From NCBI GenBank assembly GCA_018883985.1, contig JAHLFA010000059.1, positions 62,001 to 126,000 on the forward strand: a stretch of DNA of 64,000 bases. The letters run 5' to 3'. The notes beneath the pieces are model-generated. The model did not search any database. It was not told the DNA's origin and worked only from the letters and a program-made list of their open reading frames with translations. This DNA is from Candidatus Ruminococcus intestinipullorum. Its GTDB lineage: Bacteria > Bacillota > Clostridia > Lachnospirales > Lachnospiraceae. Position numbers and translations under genes: made by a program. Shown here piece by piece: positions 43,432-51,493 of this stretch (within the stretch, counting starts at the first letter, position 1; every line of letters begins with the position of its first letter).

Positions 43432-44541
43432 ATGAGGCAAATGAAAAAGTGGCTTACATCCTTGCTGCTTGTGGTTATGATGATTATAGGTACATATTTT
43501 TTGTTGCAAACTAGAGAGTATACGTCGGTTAATATGGCAGCGTCCTATAAAAAAGATATTTCAGATACTAATCATTATGCAGCATTTTCAGATGGAATTG
43601 TACGTTACAGTAGAGATGGGGTTGTATATTTAGATAAAAAAAATAAAGAAAAGTGGATTCATCCATGTCAGATACAAAATCCAATTATTGATGTTAATGA
43701 AGAAGCATTTGCCATTGCAGATAGAGGCGGAAATACAATTTTAATTTTCACAAAGGAGGGGGTGAAAGGAGAGGTAGAAACAACACTTCCAATAGAGAAG
43801 ATATCTGTGTCGAATCAAGGAGTTGTAAGTGCCATTTTAAAAAATGAAACAACACCTTTGATGCTTTGCTATGATGCAATGGGAAATATTTTAGTGGAAC
43901 ATCAAGTGAATGCAAATGCGACAGGTTATCCAATAGCTATCGATATAGCACCAAATGGGGAGATGCTCGCTATATCATATCTATCTACAAAAAATGGGGA
44001 ATTAAAATCAAAAATTATTTACTATAGTTTTGGAGAAGCTGGCCAAGACAAGACAGACCATCAGGTATATATAGAAGAGTATGATAATGAGATTGTACCG
44101 AGTGTGTTTTTTATGGACATGTCCACCTCGGTTTCAGTTGGAGAACGGTCATTTACGATTTACGAAGGAATTGAAGAGCCAAAAAAGGTGACAGAAGTTT
44201 CTATAAATCAAGAAATTAGAAGTGAATTTCATACAGATAAATACATAGGATTTGTTTTGATGAATGAAGAAAAATCAGGATATGAGATTCAATTATATAA
44301 TAAAGCAGGAGTCCTAATTATGAAGCGTGCTATTGAGGGAGAGTATAGCAACGTGAAAATGGTTGAGGATGAGATTATTATGTTTGACGGTACAAAAGGA
44401 TGTATTGTTAGTCATACAGGAATCTTGAGATTCAAAGGAGATTGGGGTATGGAAGTACTTGAGGTGATTCCAACCATGGGGATTCACCGATATATTCTAG
44501 TAGGTACGGATGAACTTAGAGTGATTAATCTTACAAATTAG
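43432..44541 (+). CDS. Membrane-anchored DUF5711-like protein
   Basis: A 369-residue protein with an N-terminal basic segment and one membrane helix (about 7-24, LTSLLLVVMMIIGTYFLL). The outside part has repeated short strands (DGIVRYSRDGVVYLDKK, AIADRGGNTILIFTKEG) that look like a beta-propeller. I believe it belongs to DUF5711, from memory of Lachnospiraceae proteins. ATG 43432 follows CAGGGAG; an in-frame ATG at 43384 lies at the end of the previous intergenic. It lies between the LysM and CvpA genes, so a cell-envelope role is possible. Confidence 0.65.
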   Translation: MRQMKKWLTSLLLVVMMIIGTYFLLQTREYTSVNMAASYKKDISDTNHYAAFSDGIVRYSRDGVVYLDKKNKEKWIHPCQIQNPIIDVNEEAFAIADRGGNTILIFTKEGVKGEVETTLPIEKISVSNQGVVSAILKNETTPLMLCYDAMGNILVEHQVNANATGYPIAIDIAPNGEMLAISYLSTKNGELKSKIIYYSFGEAGQDKTDHQVYIEEYDNEIVPSVFFMDMSTSVSVGERSFTIYEGIEEPKKVTEVSINQEIRSEFHTDKYIGFVLMNEEKSGYEIQLYNKAGVLIMKRAIEGEYSNVKMVEDEIIMFDGTKGCIVSHTGILRFKGDWGMEVLEVIPTMGIHRYILVGTDELRVINLTN

Positions 44542-44549
44542 GAGAAAAT

Positions 44550-45308
44550 ATGGATAATTGGTTATTAGTGATAGTAGGAGTTATTTTTCTGGTAAGTATT
44601 GTTGTTGGGTATATACGAGGATTATTAAAAATTGTAATTTCATTAGTTTCAACAATACTCACAATAGTGTTGGTTATGTTTTTGCATCCATATGTGGGGG
44701 ATGCATTGGTAAAATGGACTCCTTTAGATGAAATGATTGAAGAAAAGTGTATAGAAGTATTTATGCAAGATATTCCAGCAGATATTACAGAAAATGTTAC
44801 AGAGAATATTTTGCAAGGAGAGGATATACAGAAGGTATTAGATTTGATTGGGAATATTCCTAAGGATATTCAAATTCAGAAAATTGAGAATGCAAAGATT
44901 CCACAGTTTTTAAAGGAAATACTTCTAGAGAACAATAATAATGCAATATATCAGGAACTAGGGGTGAATACATTTCCAGAATATGTTGCTTCATATATAT
45001 CTAGGATGATCATCAACTTAATTGCGTTTGTAGGAACGTTTATTTTAGTATTTATATTAGTGAGAGCGTTTATGGCAGTATTGGATATTTTAGGAGAACT
45101 GCCTGTTCTTGGAACTTTAAATCACTTAGGGGGAGCAGTTGCAGGCTTAGTAGTTGCAACATTAATTGTATGGATTTTATTTTTGATTATAACAATATCA
45201 TACTCTACAGAAATAGGGGCGACTTGCTTTGAGATGATTGAAAAGAGTTCAATTTTGAGCTTTTTATATGATAAAAACATTTTAATTAAGTATATTTTAT
45301 CTTTTTAA
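44550..45308 (+). CDS. CvpA-family membrane protein
   Basis: A 252-residue protein with hydrophobic segments at about 4-22, 24-46, 155-178 and 190-215. The N-terminal VGVIFLVSIVVGYIRGLLKI and the later LGGAVAGLVVATLIVWIL match the CvpA (colicin V production) family, whose role in Firmicutes is unsettled. A long soluble loop (about 50-150) is larger than usual. It is 8 bases after the DUF5711-like gene, so the two are probably co-expressed. Confidence 0.8.
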   Translation: MDNWLLVIVGVIFLVSIVVGYIRGLLKIVISLVSTILTIVLVMFLHPYVGDALVKWTPLDEMIEEKCIEVFMQDIPADITENVTENILQGEDIQKVLDLIGNIPKDIQIQKIENAKIPQFLKEILLENNNNAIYQELGVNTFPEYVASYISRMIINLIAFVGTFILVFILVRAFMAVLDILGELPVLGTLNHLGGAVAGLVVATLIVWILFLIITISYSTEIGATCFEMIEKSSILSFLYDKNILIKYILSF

Positions 45309-45348
45309 AAAAATGGGGAATAGATTTTCAAAAACTACACAAAATATA

Positions 45349-45377
45349 TTGACAAATATAGTAGATTATGGTATTTT
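45349..45377 (+). promoter_or_regulatory. sigma-A type promoter for the tRNA-Ala/tRNA-Asn pair
   Basis: TTGACA (45349-45354), 17-base spacer, TATTTT (45372-45377), 33 bases before tRNA-Ala. Confidence 0.6.
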
Positions 45378-45410
45378 ATAAGAGCTGTAGCAAAAGTGCT
45401 CAGTTCTTAT

Positions 45411-45483
45411 GGGGGATTAGCTCAGTTGGGAGAGCGCCTGCCTTGCAAGCAGGAGGTCACGAGTTCGAATCTCGTATTCTCCA
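45411..45483 (+). tRNA. tRNA-Ala (anticodon TGC)
   Basis: Acceptor GGGGGAT pairs with ATTCTCC (two G-T pairs), discriminator A. Anticodon arm CCTGC/GCAGG with loop CTTGCAA (anticodon at 45444-45446), T loop TTCGAAT. No CCA encoded. Confidence 0.96.
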
Positions 45484-45521
45484 TTCATCCCAGTATATTT
45501 ACTGGGTCAATTTTATAATAT

Positions 45522-45594
45522 TCCTCCTTAGCTCAGTCGGTAGAGCACTCGGCTGTTAACCGAGTTGTCGTTGGTTCAAGTCCAACAGGGGGAG
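45522..45594 (+). tRNA. tRNA-Asn (anticodon GTT)
   Basis: Acceptor TCCTCCT pairs with AGGGGGA, discriminator G. Anticodon arm CTCGG/CCGAG with loop CTGTTAA (anticodon at 45555-45557), T loop TTCAAGT. A small hairpin CCCAGT/ACTGGG (about 45490-45507) lies between the two tRNAs and may guide processing. No CCA encoded. Confidence 0.96.
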
Positions 45595-45600
45595 CTTTTA

Positions 45601-45634
45601 AAACCCGTAAACTTAACGTTTACGGGTTTTTTGT
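45601..45634 (+). terminator. Rho-independent terminator after the tRNA pair
   Basis: AAACCCGTAAAC and GTTTACGGGTTT with a 5-base loop, then TTTT. Confidence 0.9.
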
Positions 45635-45664
45635 AATATCTATAAGAATAAATAAGGGAAATGG

Positions 45665-45868
45665 TTAATCCCAATTTATATCATCATGTGAAACTGTTTC
45701 TGGGTCTTCCATAGCTTCGTCAAGTTCTTTCTTTTCTGCTGGTGTCAGTTTTGTAAAATCTGGATCCCATGCAAGAACTAATTTTCTTACAAGTTCCAAT
45801 GCTAAATTCTGGTCGTTTTCTGGTAAAATCTCCATCAGGTCAATCATTTCTTTTATTGCTGCACTCAT
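45665..45868 (-). CDS. Probable RelB-type antitoxin
   Basis: A 67-residue acidic protein with a short helix-rich N-terminus (MSAAIKEMIDLMEILPEND) and the acidic tail DEAMEDPETVSHDDINWD, which fits a toxin-wrapping segment. No helix-turn-helix is evident. It lies 29 bases after the RelE-like toxin gene on the same strand; its place next to a toxin is the main evidence. ATG 45868 follows AAAGAGGTGATAGC on the minus strand. Confidence 0.65.
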   Translation of the reverse strand: MSAAIKEMIDLMEILPENDQNLALELVRKLVLAWDPDFTKLTPAEKKELDEAMEDPETVSHDDINWD

Positions 45869-45897
45869 GCTATCACCTCTTTCTTTTTGAGAAGGTA

Positions 45898-46161
45898 TTA
45901 TTTATATATATCCCCTCTTGAATCCACATTGATTATATATAATATCTCTAATTCCCCATTTGGGAGATAAGTATATATTATTCTGTATTTCCCCACTCTT
46001 AGGCGTTTTCGCCCATCTGTAAATCCTTGCAGTAACTTTATATCTCCCTTTGGTGGTTGTTCCGTCAATCCTTCAATAGCTTTCTTGATACGTTGTTTTG
46101 TTGGTCTGTCTAAGCCATTTATATACTTAGCGGCTTTTTTGCTGTACTCTATTTTTACCAC
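45898..46161 (-). CDS. RelE/ParE-type toxin
   Basis: An 87-residue basic protein of the RelE fold: VKIEYSKKAAKYINGLDRPT, IKKAIEGLTEQPPKGDIKLL, then KRLRVGKYRIIYTYLPNG and EILYIINVDSRGDIYK. RelE-type toxins cut mRNA on the ribosome; ParE-type ones attack gyrase, and sequence alone does not decide. The toxin gene comes before the antitoxin gene, the reverse of the usual relBE order. It lies just after tRNA genes, a common place for accessory DNA to enter. Confidence 0.82.
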   Translation of the reverse strand: MVKIEYSKKAAKYINGLDRPTKQRIKKAIEGLTEQPPKGDIKLLQGFTDGRKRLRVGKYRIIYTYLPNGELEILYIINVDSRGDIYK

Positions 46162-46681
46162 TTTTCCCTCCTTTCCCCATATAAGGGTATTGTCCTATGT
46201 TTTCTATACAGTGTTTATAGTGTGACATGAATGTATTATACATTGTTTTTACAGAAATCAATTGTTTTCATTTTCTACATAAAATTTATAAATAAATATG
46301 GTAACTTTCCTTTTTATTATTTATTAGTATATATTATTAACTACTCATTTTCAAGTGAATTACATTATAAATAACGTATAAACTTTTGGTTTTTTGCTTT
46401 ATATTTAGTTCAATAGATAGCGTTTAAGCAACAAATACTAAATTTTTAAAAAAATAAGATTAATCTAATATAAATTAAATAAAAATAGATAATAATCTGT
46501 TTGGGTCAGTTTTCTGTTCTAACCACTTTTCTAACCAATAATTGAAAAGAATGGTTAGAAAGGTTAGAATGTGGGTAGAATAATTAGGGATGAGATAAAG
46601 ATGGTTTTTAAGCGGAGTTACGTTGAACAATGTAATGATGGGTATTTCCGTATGCTGAAATGTAAAACTGGCCAATATATT
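46162..46681. other. Gene-free AT-rich stretch with strong dyads
   Basis: No gene is convincing here. The region upstream of the toxin pair is very AT-rich. It contains a double inverted repeat (TTCTAACC and TTTTCTAACCA at 46517-46537 pairing with TGGTTAGAAA and GTTAGAA at 46552-46569). A second 11-bp inverted repeat, TTCCGTATGCT (46646-46656) and AGCATACGGAA (46704-46714), straddles its right end. These could be remnants of a mobile element. Confidence 0.5.
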
Positions 46682-46966
46682 TTATCGACTGGAATTGATC
46701 GAAGCATACGGAACTGGGATGCGGAAAATAAATGAGTCAGCGGTATTATCACATGATTCCACTGCATTATCCAACAAGTTACAGAACAGGGCGGTGATTT
46801 CAGGGTAATTAAGCCCTTTTAGTACATTTTTTCGTATATCTACTTTAAAGAGAATATGCTTGTTATGGCATGTTTTTGTGTAATGAAACAAGATAGAGTT
46901 TAACATGTCATTATCACAGATTCGAATGGAGGGCTGTAGTCCAGAAGAATTTAAAAGTTTATCCAA
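46682..46966 (-). pseudogene. Fragment of a GHKL sensor histidine kinase
   Basis: The reading frame holds only the middle of a GHKL kinase: RICDNDMLNSILFHY, then KVDIRKNVLKGLNYPEI and LFCNLLDNAVESC, the N box of AgrC-type kinases. The membrane part, the H box and everything after the N box are missing. The frame has a stop TAG just upstream of position 47027 and no good start codon. It lies next to the LytTR response regulator, in the place of its partner kinase, so the pair has probably lost its sensor. Confidence 0.75.
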
Positions 46967-47015
46967 ATACTGTTGAAAATTAAAAAAACAGTGGGAAACA
47001 ATCGTTTCAACAATA

Positions 47016-47723
47016 TTACCTCTTACTTTCTAGATATAACAAAAAAGTATTTCTAAAGTGTGTATATTTTCGGCGTGCTAGATACGCTTTATGTTGGTTA
47101 TTTTGGATGTAGATTAATGAATGGTCAAAACTTGAGATATGTTCTAAATTTACGATAAAACTCCTATGTGACTGAAAAAAGCAAGGCATAGGAAGATGGT
47201 TTAGCCAATAATTAATATTGTGAATAGATATATAATCAGCAGCAACTGTATGAACAATGGTTCTACGAGCATCTGCTTCAATAAAAAGAATGTCTGAAGA
47301 TAGAACAATAAAGATACCATCTTTTGTTTCGATGGAAATTTTGGTTATTGTGCTGTTATATAAAGAAAGAGCATCTTTCATATTTTTAAAAATACGCTGT
47401 TTTTCTAAAGGTTTTGTTAAATAGCGAAATACGTGAAAACGCATTGCTTCATCCAAATATTGATAATGTGAAGTTATTATAAAAATAATGGTATTTTTAT
47501 TTTTTTGTTTCAGCTTATTTCCTATATCTATTCCATTTTCTTCTGGTAATTCTATATCTAGAAAAACAATGTCTTTGCTTTTAGGGTCTTTTAGCAAGTC
47601 TTCTCCATTGTTATAAATGATAATTTCTGGGGGATTAATTGAATTATTTTCAAAAAAAGAAACCAATATACTTTTTAGATGAAGGGAAAATTTTGTATCA
47701 TCGTCACAAATAAATATATGCAT
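47016..47723 (-). CDS. LytTR-family response regulator
   Basis: A 235-residue AgrA-type regulator. The receiver (1-120) has the acidic DDD at 7-9 and the phosphoryl acceptor Asp in DIVFLDIELP (about 55), with the Lys in YLTKPLEKQ. The LytTR DNA-binding domain (about 135-235) has ILFIEADARRTIVHT, FFQSHRSFIVNLEHI and YLARRKYTHFR. Divergent from the ABC operon beginning at 47935, which is its likely target. Its sensor kinase next door is a fragment. Confidence 0.9.
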   Translation of the reverse strand: MHIFICDDDTKFSLHLKSILVSFFENNSINPPEIIIYNNGEDLLKDPKSKDIVFLDIELPEENGIDIGNKLKQKNKNTIIFIITSHYQYLDEAMRFHVFRYLTKPLEKQRIFKNMKDALSLYNSTITKISIETKDGIFIVLSSDILFIEADARRTIVHTVAADYISIHNINYWLNHLPMPCFFQSHRSFIVNLEHISSFDHSLIYIQNNQHKAYLARRKYTHFRNTFLLYLESKR

Positions 47724-47934
47724 AAGTGCCTCCTTTTAGTATATTTTTATTTATTGTATCATAAAAAGTTTTCATATGGTAGTTAAAATAATAAAAGTGC
47801 TTTTATTGATTATAAGTACCCCAAGAAAGACCAAAAAAGCATGAAATATGTCATTTCAAGTAAAAATAATTGAATTTATTAATTAGTTAGATATACTGGA
47901 ATCAAATACTAAAATAAACAGGGGGAGGGTTGGT

Positions 47935-48576
47935 ATGAGACGAGTACTAAGTGGAGTATTAATATTATTTTCAATTATAGGAGTGTGTGCTTGCAGTCAA
48001 GCAAATGAGGAGCAAGGCGAACAAGTAGTAAACGTGACAGAAGAGATTGATCAGATGAAGGAGCATGCCGTTGATAAGGACAAATCTGTTTCAGTAGCTA
48101 CATATGTGGATGACAATGACGAACTCGCAGGTTATGTTGATATAAAAGTTATAGATACATATGTAGAAACAGAGAAAATTGAAAAAGCATCTTTAGATTT
48201 TCTAAAAAATCATATAGGGATGTTTATAGATGATGCAGGAATGCTATTAGATGGTTATTCCTTTGTCGGAGTGAAATTGAATATTAATTCAGAAGAGGAT
48301 TTAAATATAAATACAGCAGGTTTTACTCTTAAGGGTACCAACAACGATGAAATTTTTGGTGCAGGGTGTTTTTATCAAGATGGTCAACGAATAAGTGATG
48401 ATGTCCATCAAGGCGGTGTTGCGAAGTTACAAAAAGGGACAACAGAAATTACAGTTGGTTTTTTTGCAGATGAAAATTTGATGAAGTGTGAGGAAATCTT
48501 CTTGATACCAACAGTGTTCGCAACTGAGGAGAGTCAGGATAATTATATAGAAATAACGATTCAAAAGGGGAATTAA
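47935..48576 (+). CDS. Lipoprotein of unknown function (first gene of ABC operon)
   Basis: A 213-residue exported protein with a lipobox near residues 17-20 (IIGVCAC, lipidated Cys). The mature part has no catalytic motif that I can see; it looks like a beta-rich domain (YVDIKVIDTYVETEKIE, GYSFVGVKLNINSEED, ITVGFFADENLMKCEE). It may belong to the DUF5027-type lipoproteins of Lachnospiraceae, from memory only. Start ATG 47935 follows GGGGGAGGG. The operon continues with two permeases, an ATPase and a membrane-anchored partner. Confidence 0.65.
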   Translation: MRRVLSGVLILFSIIGVCACSQANEEQGEQVVNVTEEIDQMKEHAVDKDKSVSVATYVDDNDELAGYVDIKVIDTYVETEKIEKASLDFLKNHIGMFIDDAGMLLDGYSFVGVKLNINSEEDLNINTAGFTLKGTNNDEIFGAGCFYQDGQRISDDVHQGGVAKLQKGTTEITVGFFADENLMKCEEIFLIPTVFATEESQDNYIEITIQKGN

Positions 48577-48581
48577 AAAAT

Positions 48582-49424
48582 ATGAAAAACCTTTTAAAAG
48601 TAGAGTGTAAGAGGGTGTTTTCCAGTAAGGTATTTTATTTCTGTTTAGGGATAGGAGCAATACTATGTATATGGCTTTTAGGAATACAAGTTTTGGAAGT
48701 AAGAACATTTAATCAATTGATTCAAGAGTATGGAACAGAAAAGGTGGGATTATATTATCCGCGTTCTTTGTATAATTCGTTCATTGGACTTGATTATGCA
48801 TATTTACCATCAACCATATTATATACGATTTTTCCGCTCTTGGTAACATTACCACATGCTATGAGCTATTATCGTGATAAAAGGAGTGGGTATATAAAAA
48901 ATATATTAATAAAAGCGGATAAACGAGATTACTATGTAGCAAAATACCTTTCTGTTTTCCTGAGTGGTTTTATAGTTACAAGTATTATCTTGTTTTTTAG
49001 TTTATGGATTTCAGCAATATGTTTTCCAGCAATATTACCAGAAGTAACAACATCAACATATCTTCCAGCTAGTGCTATGGCAATGTATGTAGAATTATAT
49101 TATACACATCCTTTGGTTTATACAGTTGTTTATATTTTTATTGATGCAGTTTTTTATGGAATTATAGCAACTATAGCACTTTTGATAAGCTCTTATGCAG
49201 ACAATATATTATACGTGTTTGCAGGAGGAATGATTTTATATTTGATTACCGATTATATCACAGGCTTGGTGAATAAACGTGAATTTAGTCCTTTTAATTT
49301 TTTGAGACCAACACAAATCTCTTGTAATGCAAAGATAAGTATCATTGTAGCAGAGTTGATATTGCTAATAGTTCTAGTTGCCGTATCTTTTTTAAAAAAA
49401 GAAAGGGAAAAGGATGTATTTTAA
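48582..49424 (+). CDS. ABC transporter permease subunit 1
   Basis: A 280-residue ABC-2-type membrane protein. An N-terminal helix (about 16-36) is followed by a long outside loop, and further helices lie at about 82-97, 128-155, 190-215, 220-240 and 255-272. It starts 5 bases after the lipoprotein gene and overlaps permease 2 by 11 bases. With the ATPase at 50245 it forms an exporter or a self-protection pump; the substrate may be a peptide. No further family assignment is possible by eye. Confidence 0.75.
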   Translation: MKNLLKVECKRVFSSKVFYFCLGIGAILCIWLLGIQVLEVRTFNQLIQEYGTEKVGLYYPRSLYNSFIGLDYAYLPSTILYTIFPLLVTLPHAMSYYRDKRSGYIKNILIKADKRDYYVAKYLSVFLSGFIVTSIILFFSLWISAICFPAILPEVTTSTYLPASAMAMYVELYYTHPLVYTVVYIFIDAVFYGIIATIALLISSYADNILYVFAGGMILYLITDYITGLVNKREFSPFNFLRPTQISCNAKISIIVAELILLIVLVAVSFLKKEREKDVF

Positions 49425-50241
49425 GTATGATTTAAAAATTGGATTCAGGAAAAATATCATGAGTCTATTTATTATCGCAGCTATCGTTTTTACAGCGGCA
49501 TTAGCATTTCATATTCAGATTTTAGATGAAAAAAGTGCGGAATTAATTTTGCCACGAAACTTAAATAGTATGGATTATTTTTTGCACGTATTTGAGGGAA
49601 TGAGACCGTACAGCCGAGTTTCTGATGAGAGATTTCAGCTCCCTATTACATGGTTTTTGATGAATGTGATTTTGTTTTATTTCACAGGGAAATATCCGTA
49701 TTCAGAAATATATAACAATCATGGAGCAAATGTGTTGGTAAGAGGTGGATCAAGGGAGAAGTGGTTTATATCAAAGTGGATGTGGTGCATTGTATGTGTA
49801 ACCTTATATTATTTTGTAGCATATGTAGTTTTGTTACTATTTTGTCTTATGGTAAACGTGACAATTAGCTTTGATATACAACCAATAGCTTATCAAAATC
49901 TATTATCTCCAGTGATGGAAATTACACAAGTTGATGTTATAAAAGTAATGATTTTACCACTCATTTCTTCTATGGCAGCTGTATCTGTTCAGCTCGTGAT
50001 TTCGTTGGTAACTTCAGATTTTACAGGGTTTATGTTTATGGCAGTTTTATATATTTCATCAGCATATTATTTTACCCCATTGTTAATAGGTAATTTTTCC
50101 ATGCTGGCACGAAGTGCCTTTTTTTATATAGGTGGAATTCCTATTATGCAAGCGATAATTTCTTCGATTGTAATAAGCATTTTATCATTAATAGCTGGTA
50201 TATATTTTTTCCGTAGACAGGATATTATGGAAAGGAGATAA
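49414..50241 (+). CDS. ABC transporter permease subunit 2
   Basis: A 275-residue membrane protein with hydrophobic segments at about 18-36, 85-100, 125-150, 175-205, 208-230 and 245-267. The short cytosolic motif GANVLVRGGSREKWFISKW resembles the coupling region of ABC-2 permeases. It starts within the end of permease 1 (11-base overlap) and ends 3 bases before the ATPase gene, so the three are tightly coupled. Confidence 0.7.
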   Translation: MYFKYDLKIGFRKNIMSLFIIAAIVFTAALAFHIQILDEKSAELILPRNLNSMDYFLHVFEGMRPYSRVSDERFQLPITWFLMNVILFYFTGKYPYSEIYNNHGANVLVRGGSREKWFISKWMWCIVCVTLYYFVAYVVLLLFCLMVNVTISFDIQPIAYQNLLSPVMEITQVDVIKVMILPLISSMAAVSVQLVISLVTSDFTGFMFMAVLYISSAYYFTPLLIGNFSMLARSAFFYIGGIPIMQAIISSIVISILSLIAGIYFFRRQDIMERR

Positions 50242-50244
50242 GAG

Positions 50245-50874
50245 GTGTATATTCGATTAAAAAATGTGACAAAAAGGATAAAACAGGATATTGTGCTGGA
50301 CAACATATCTCTTGAATTTCAGGGAGGAAAATCTTACGGATTACAAGGTAAGAATGGTAGTGGAAAAACGATGCTTATGAGGGCAATCTGTGGTTTAATA
50401 ACCTTAACTGAGGGAGAGGTCGATATTAATGGTGAGATTTTACATAAGGATATTTCCTTTCCGAGAAGTATAGGAGTCTTGTTAGAGAATCCAGCATTTT
50501 TAAATGGCTATACAGGATTAGAGAATTTAAAGCTTTTGGCAGATATCCAAGGGGGAATCGAAGAAAATGAATTAAGAAATTGTCTAGTGAAAGTTGGATT
50601 GGATGCAGATGATAAACGTAGTTATAGAAAATATTCATTGGGTATGAAACAAAAGTTGGGTATTGCCGCTGCAATTATGGGAAATCCAGATATTGTAATT
50701 TTAGACGAGCCAATTAATGCCATTGATGAAGCTGGAGTGGAACAGGTAAGGAGGATTTTTGGTGAACTAAAAGCTAAGGGTTCTATTATTATTGTAGCAT
50801 GTCATGACAGAGAGGAATTGGAATTATTATCAGATGAAATTATAAAAATATCAAAAGGCAGGATTGTAGTATGA
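50245..50874 (+). CDS. ABC transporter ATP-binding protein
   Basis: A 209-residue ATPase: Walker A GKNGSGKTMLMRAI (about 35-48), signature YSLGMKQKLGIAAAIM (about 130-145), Walker B DIVILDEP, then the H-loop VACHDREE. GTG start at 50245 follows AAGGAGATAAGAG. It drives the two permeases upstream and overlaps the next gene by 4 bases. The signature is SLGMK rather than SGGQ, as in many exporters of the antibiotic-resistance type. Confidence 0.92.
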   Translation: MYIRLKNVTKRIKQDIVLDNISLEFQGGKSYGLQGKNGSGKTMLMRAICGLITLTEGEVDINGEILHKDISFPRSIGVLLENPAFLNGYTGLENLKLLADIQGGIEENELRNCLVKVGLDADDKRSYRKYSLGMKQKLGIAAAIMGNPDIVILDEPINAIDEAGVEQVRRIFGELKAKGSIIIVACHDREELELLSDEIIKISKGRIVV

Positions 50875-51395
50875 AAATTTATTTGAAAAAAATAATAATG
50901 ATTTTTCTGCTTGTAGTTTTGGGAATTCTATCTGTTGTGAGAATTATGTACGTCAATGCAAAACAACATGTAAAAGAAGTGTATACATATCAGGTAGGTG
51001 AAACATTCGAATATAATAACTTCCAGTTAAAAGTAGAGGAAGTAAATATTTATAACGTGGATGATATGAAAAGAATGTACAAAGAAATTCCCCAAGAGAT
51101 GCTGCCAGAGAATGAAATGCTAATCAAGGTAGAAGTTAAAAATATAGGAAATGAGGAGCAAGTGTTCAATGTTATACCGTTTACTTTACAGTGTGGGATA
51201 GAGAGAGGAAGTTCCCTTGATCCGTACGTATATCCCTATGTAAATCCAGAATTAAATGGAAACGTTGTTCTTGGAAAGGAAGAATCACAAACCGTAACAC
51301 TTGCTTATCCAGTAGATGAGAGTGCGTTAGAAAGAAAAGGGGAAATTAAGTTAATCTTATCTTTATATCCAATAAAATATCAAATAATACTATAA
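50871..51395 (+). CDS. Membrane-anchored protein at end of ABC operon
   Basis: A 174-residue protein with one N-terminal helix (about 8-26) and an outside beta-rich domain that looks like a DUF4352/DUF5028-type immunoglobulin-like fold (VGETFEYNNFQLKVEEVNIY, EMLIKVEVKNIGNEEQVFNV). Coupled to the ATPase gene by a 4-base overlap (ATGA). With the lipoprotein at 47935 it may form the extracellular face of the exporter. No named function. Confidence 0.65.
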   Translation: MKIYLKKIIMIFLLVVLGILSVVRIMYVNAKQHVKEVYTYQVGETFEYNNFQLKVEEVNIYNVDDMKRMYKEIPQEMLPENEMLIKVEVKNIGNEEQVFNVIPFTLQCGIERGSSLDPYVYPYVNPELNGNVVLGKEESQTVTLAYPVDESALERKGEIKLILSLYPIKYQIIL

Positions 51396-51417
51396 GAGCC
51401 AAGAGCCTAGGTAAAAC

Positions 51418-51446
51418 TTGACAAAGAAAAAGCAGAACATTAAAAT
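51418..51446 (+). promoter_or_regulatory. sigma-A type promoter for the SARP-type regulator
   Basis: TTGACA (51418-51423), 17-base spacer, TAAAAT (51441-51446). A TATAAT at 51454 lies too far from the -35 box to serve it. Confidence 0.6.
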
Positions 51447-51493
51447 TAGCATATAATAGAATGTGTGAGGAATGCACAGGTAAAGGGGAAATT

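Noticed and set aside
45368-45559. Open frame across the tRNA-Ala and tRNA-Asn genes
   Set aside because: It only reads through two clear tRNA cloverleafs.
46601-46735. Short plus-strand coding stretch upstream of the kinase fragment
   Set aside because: The first part reads plausibly but the frame closes at 46699; the longer reading needs a frame change and has no family resemblance.
51418-51459. Promoter using TATAAT at 51454 with TTGACA at 51418
   Set aside because: The spacer would be about 30 bases; TAAAAT at 51441 gives the normal 17.
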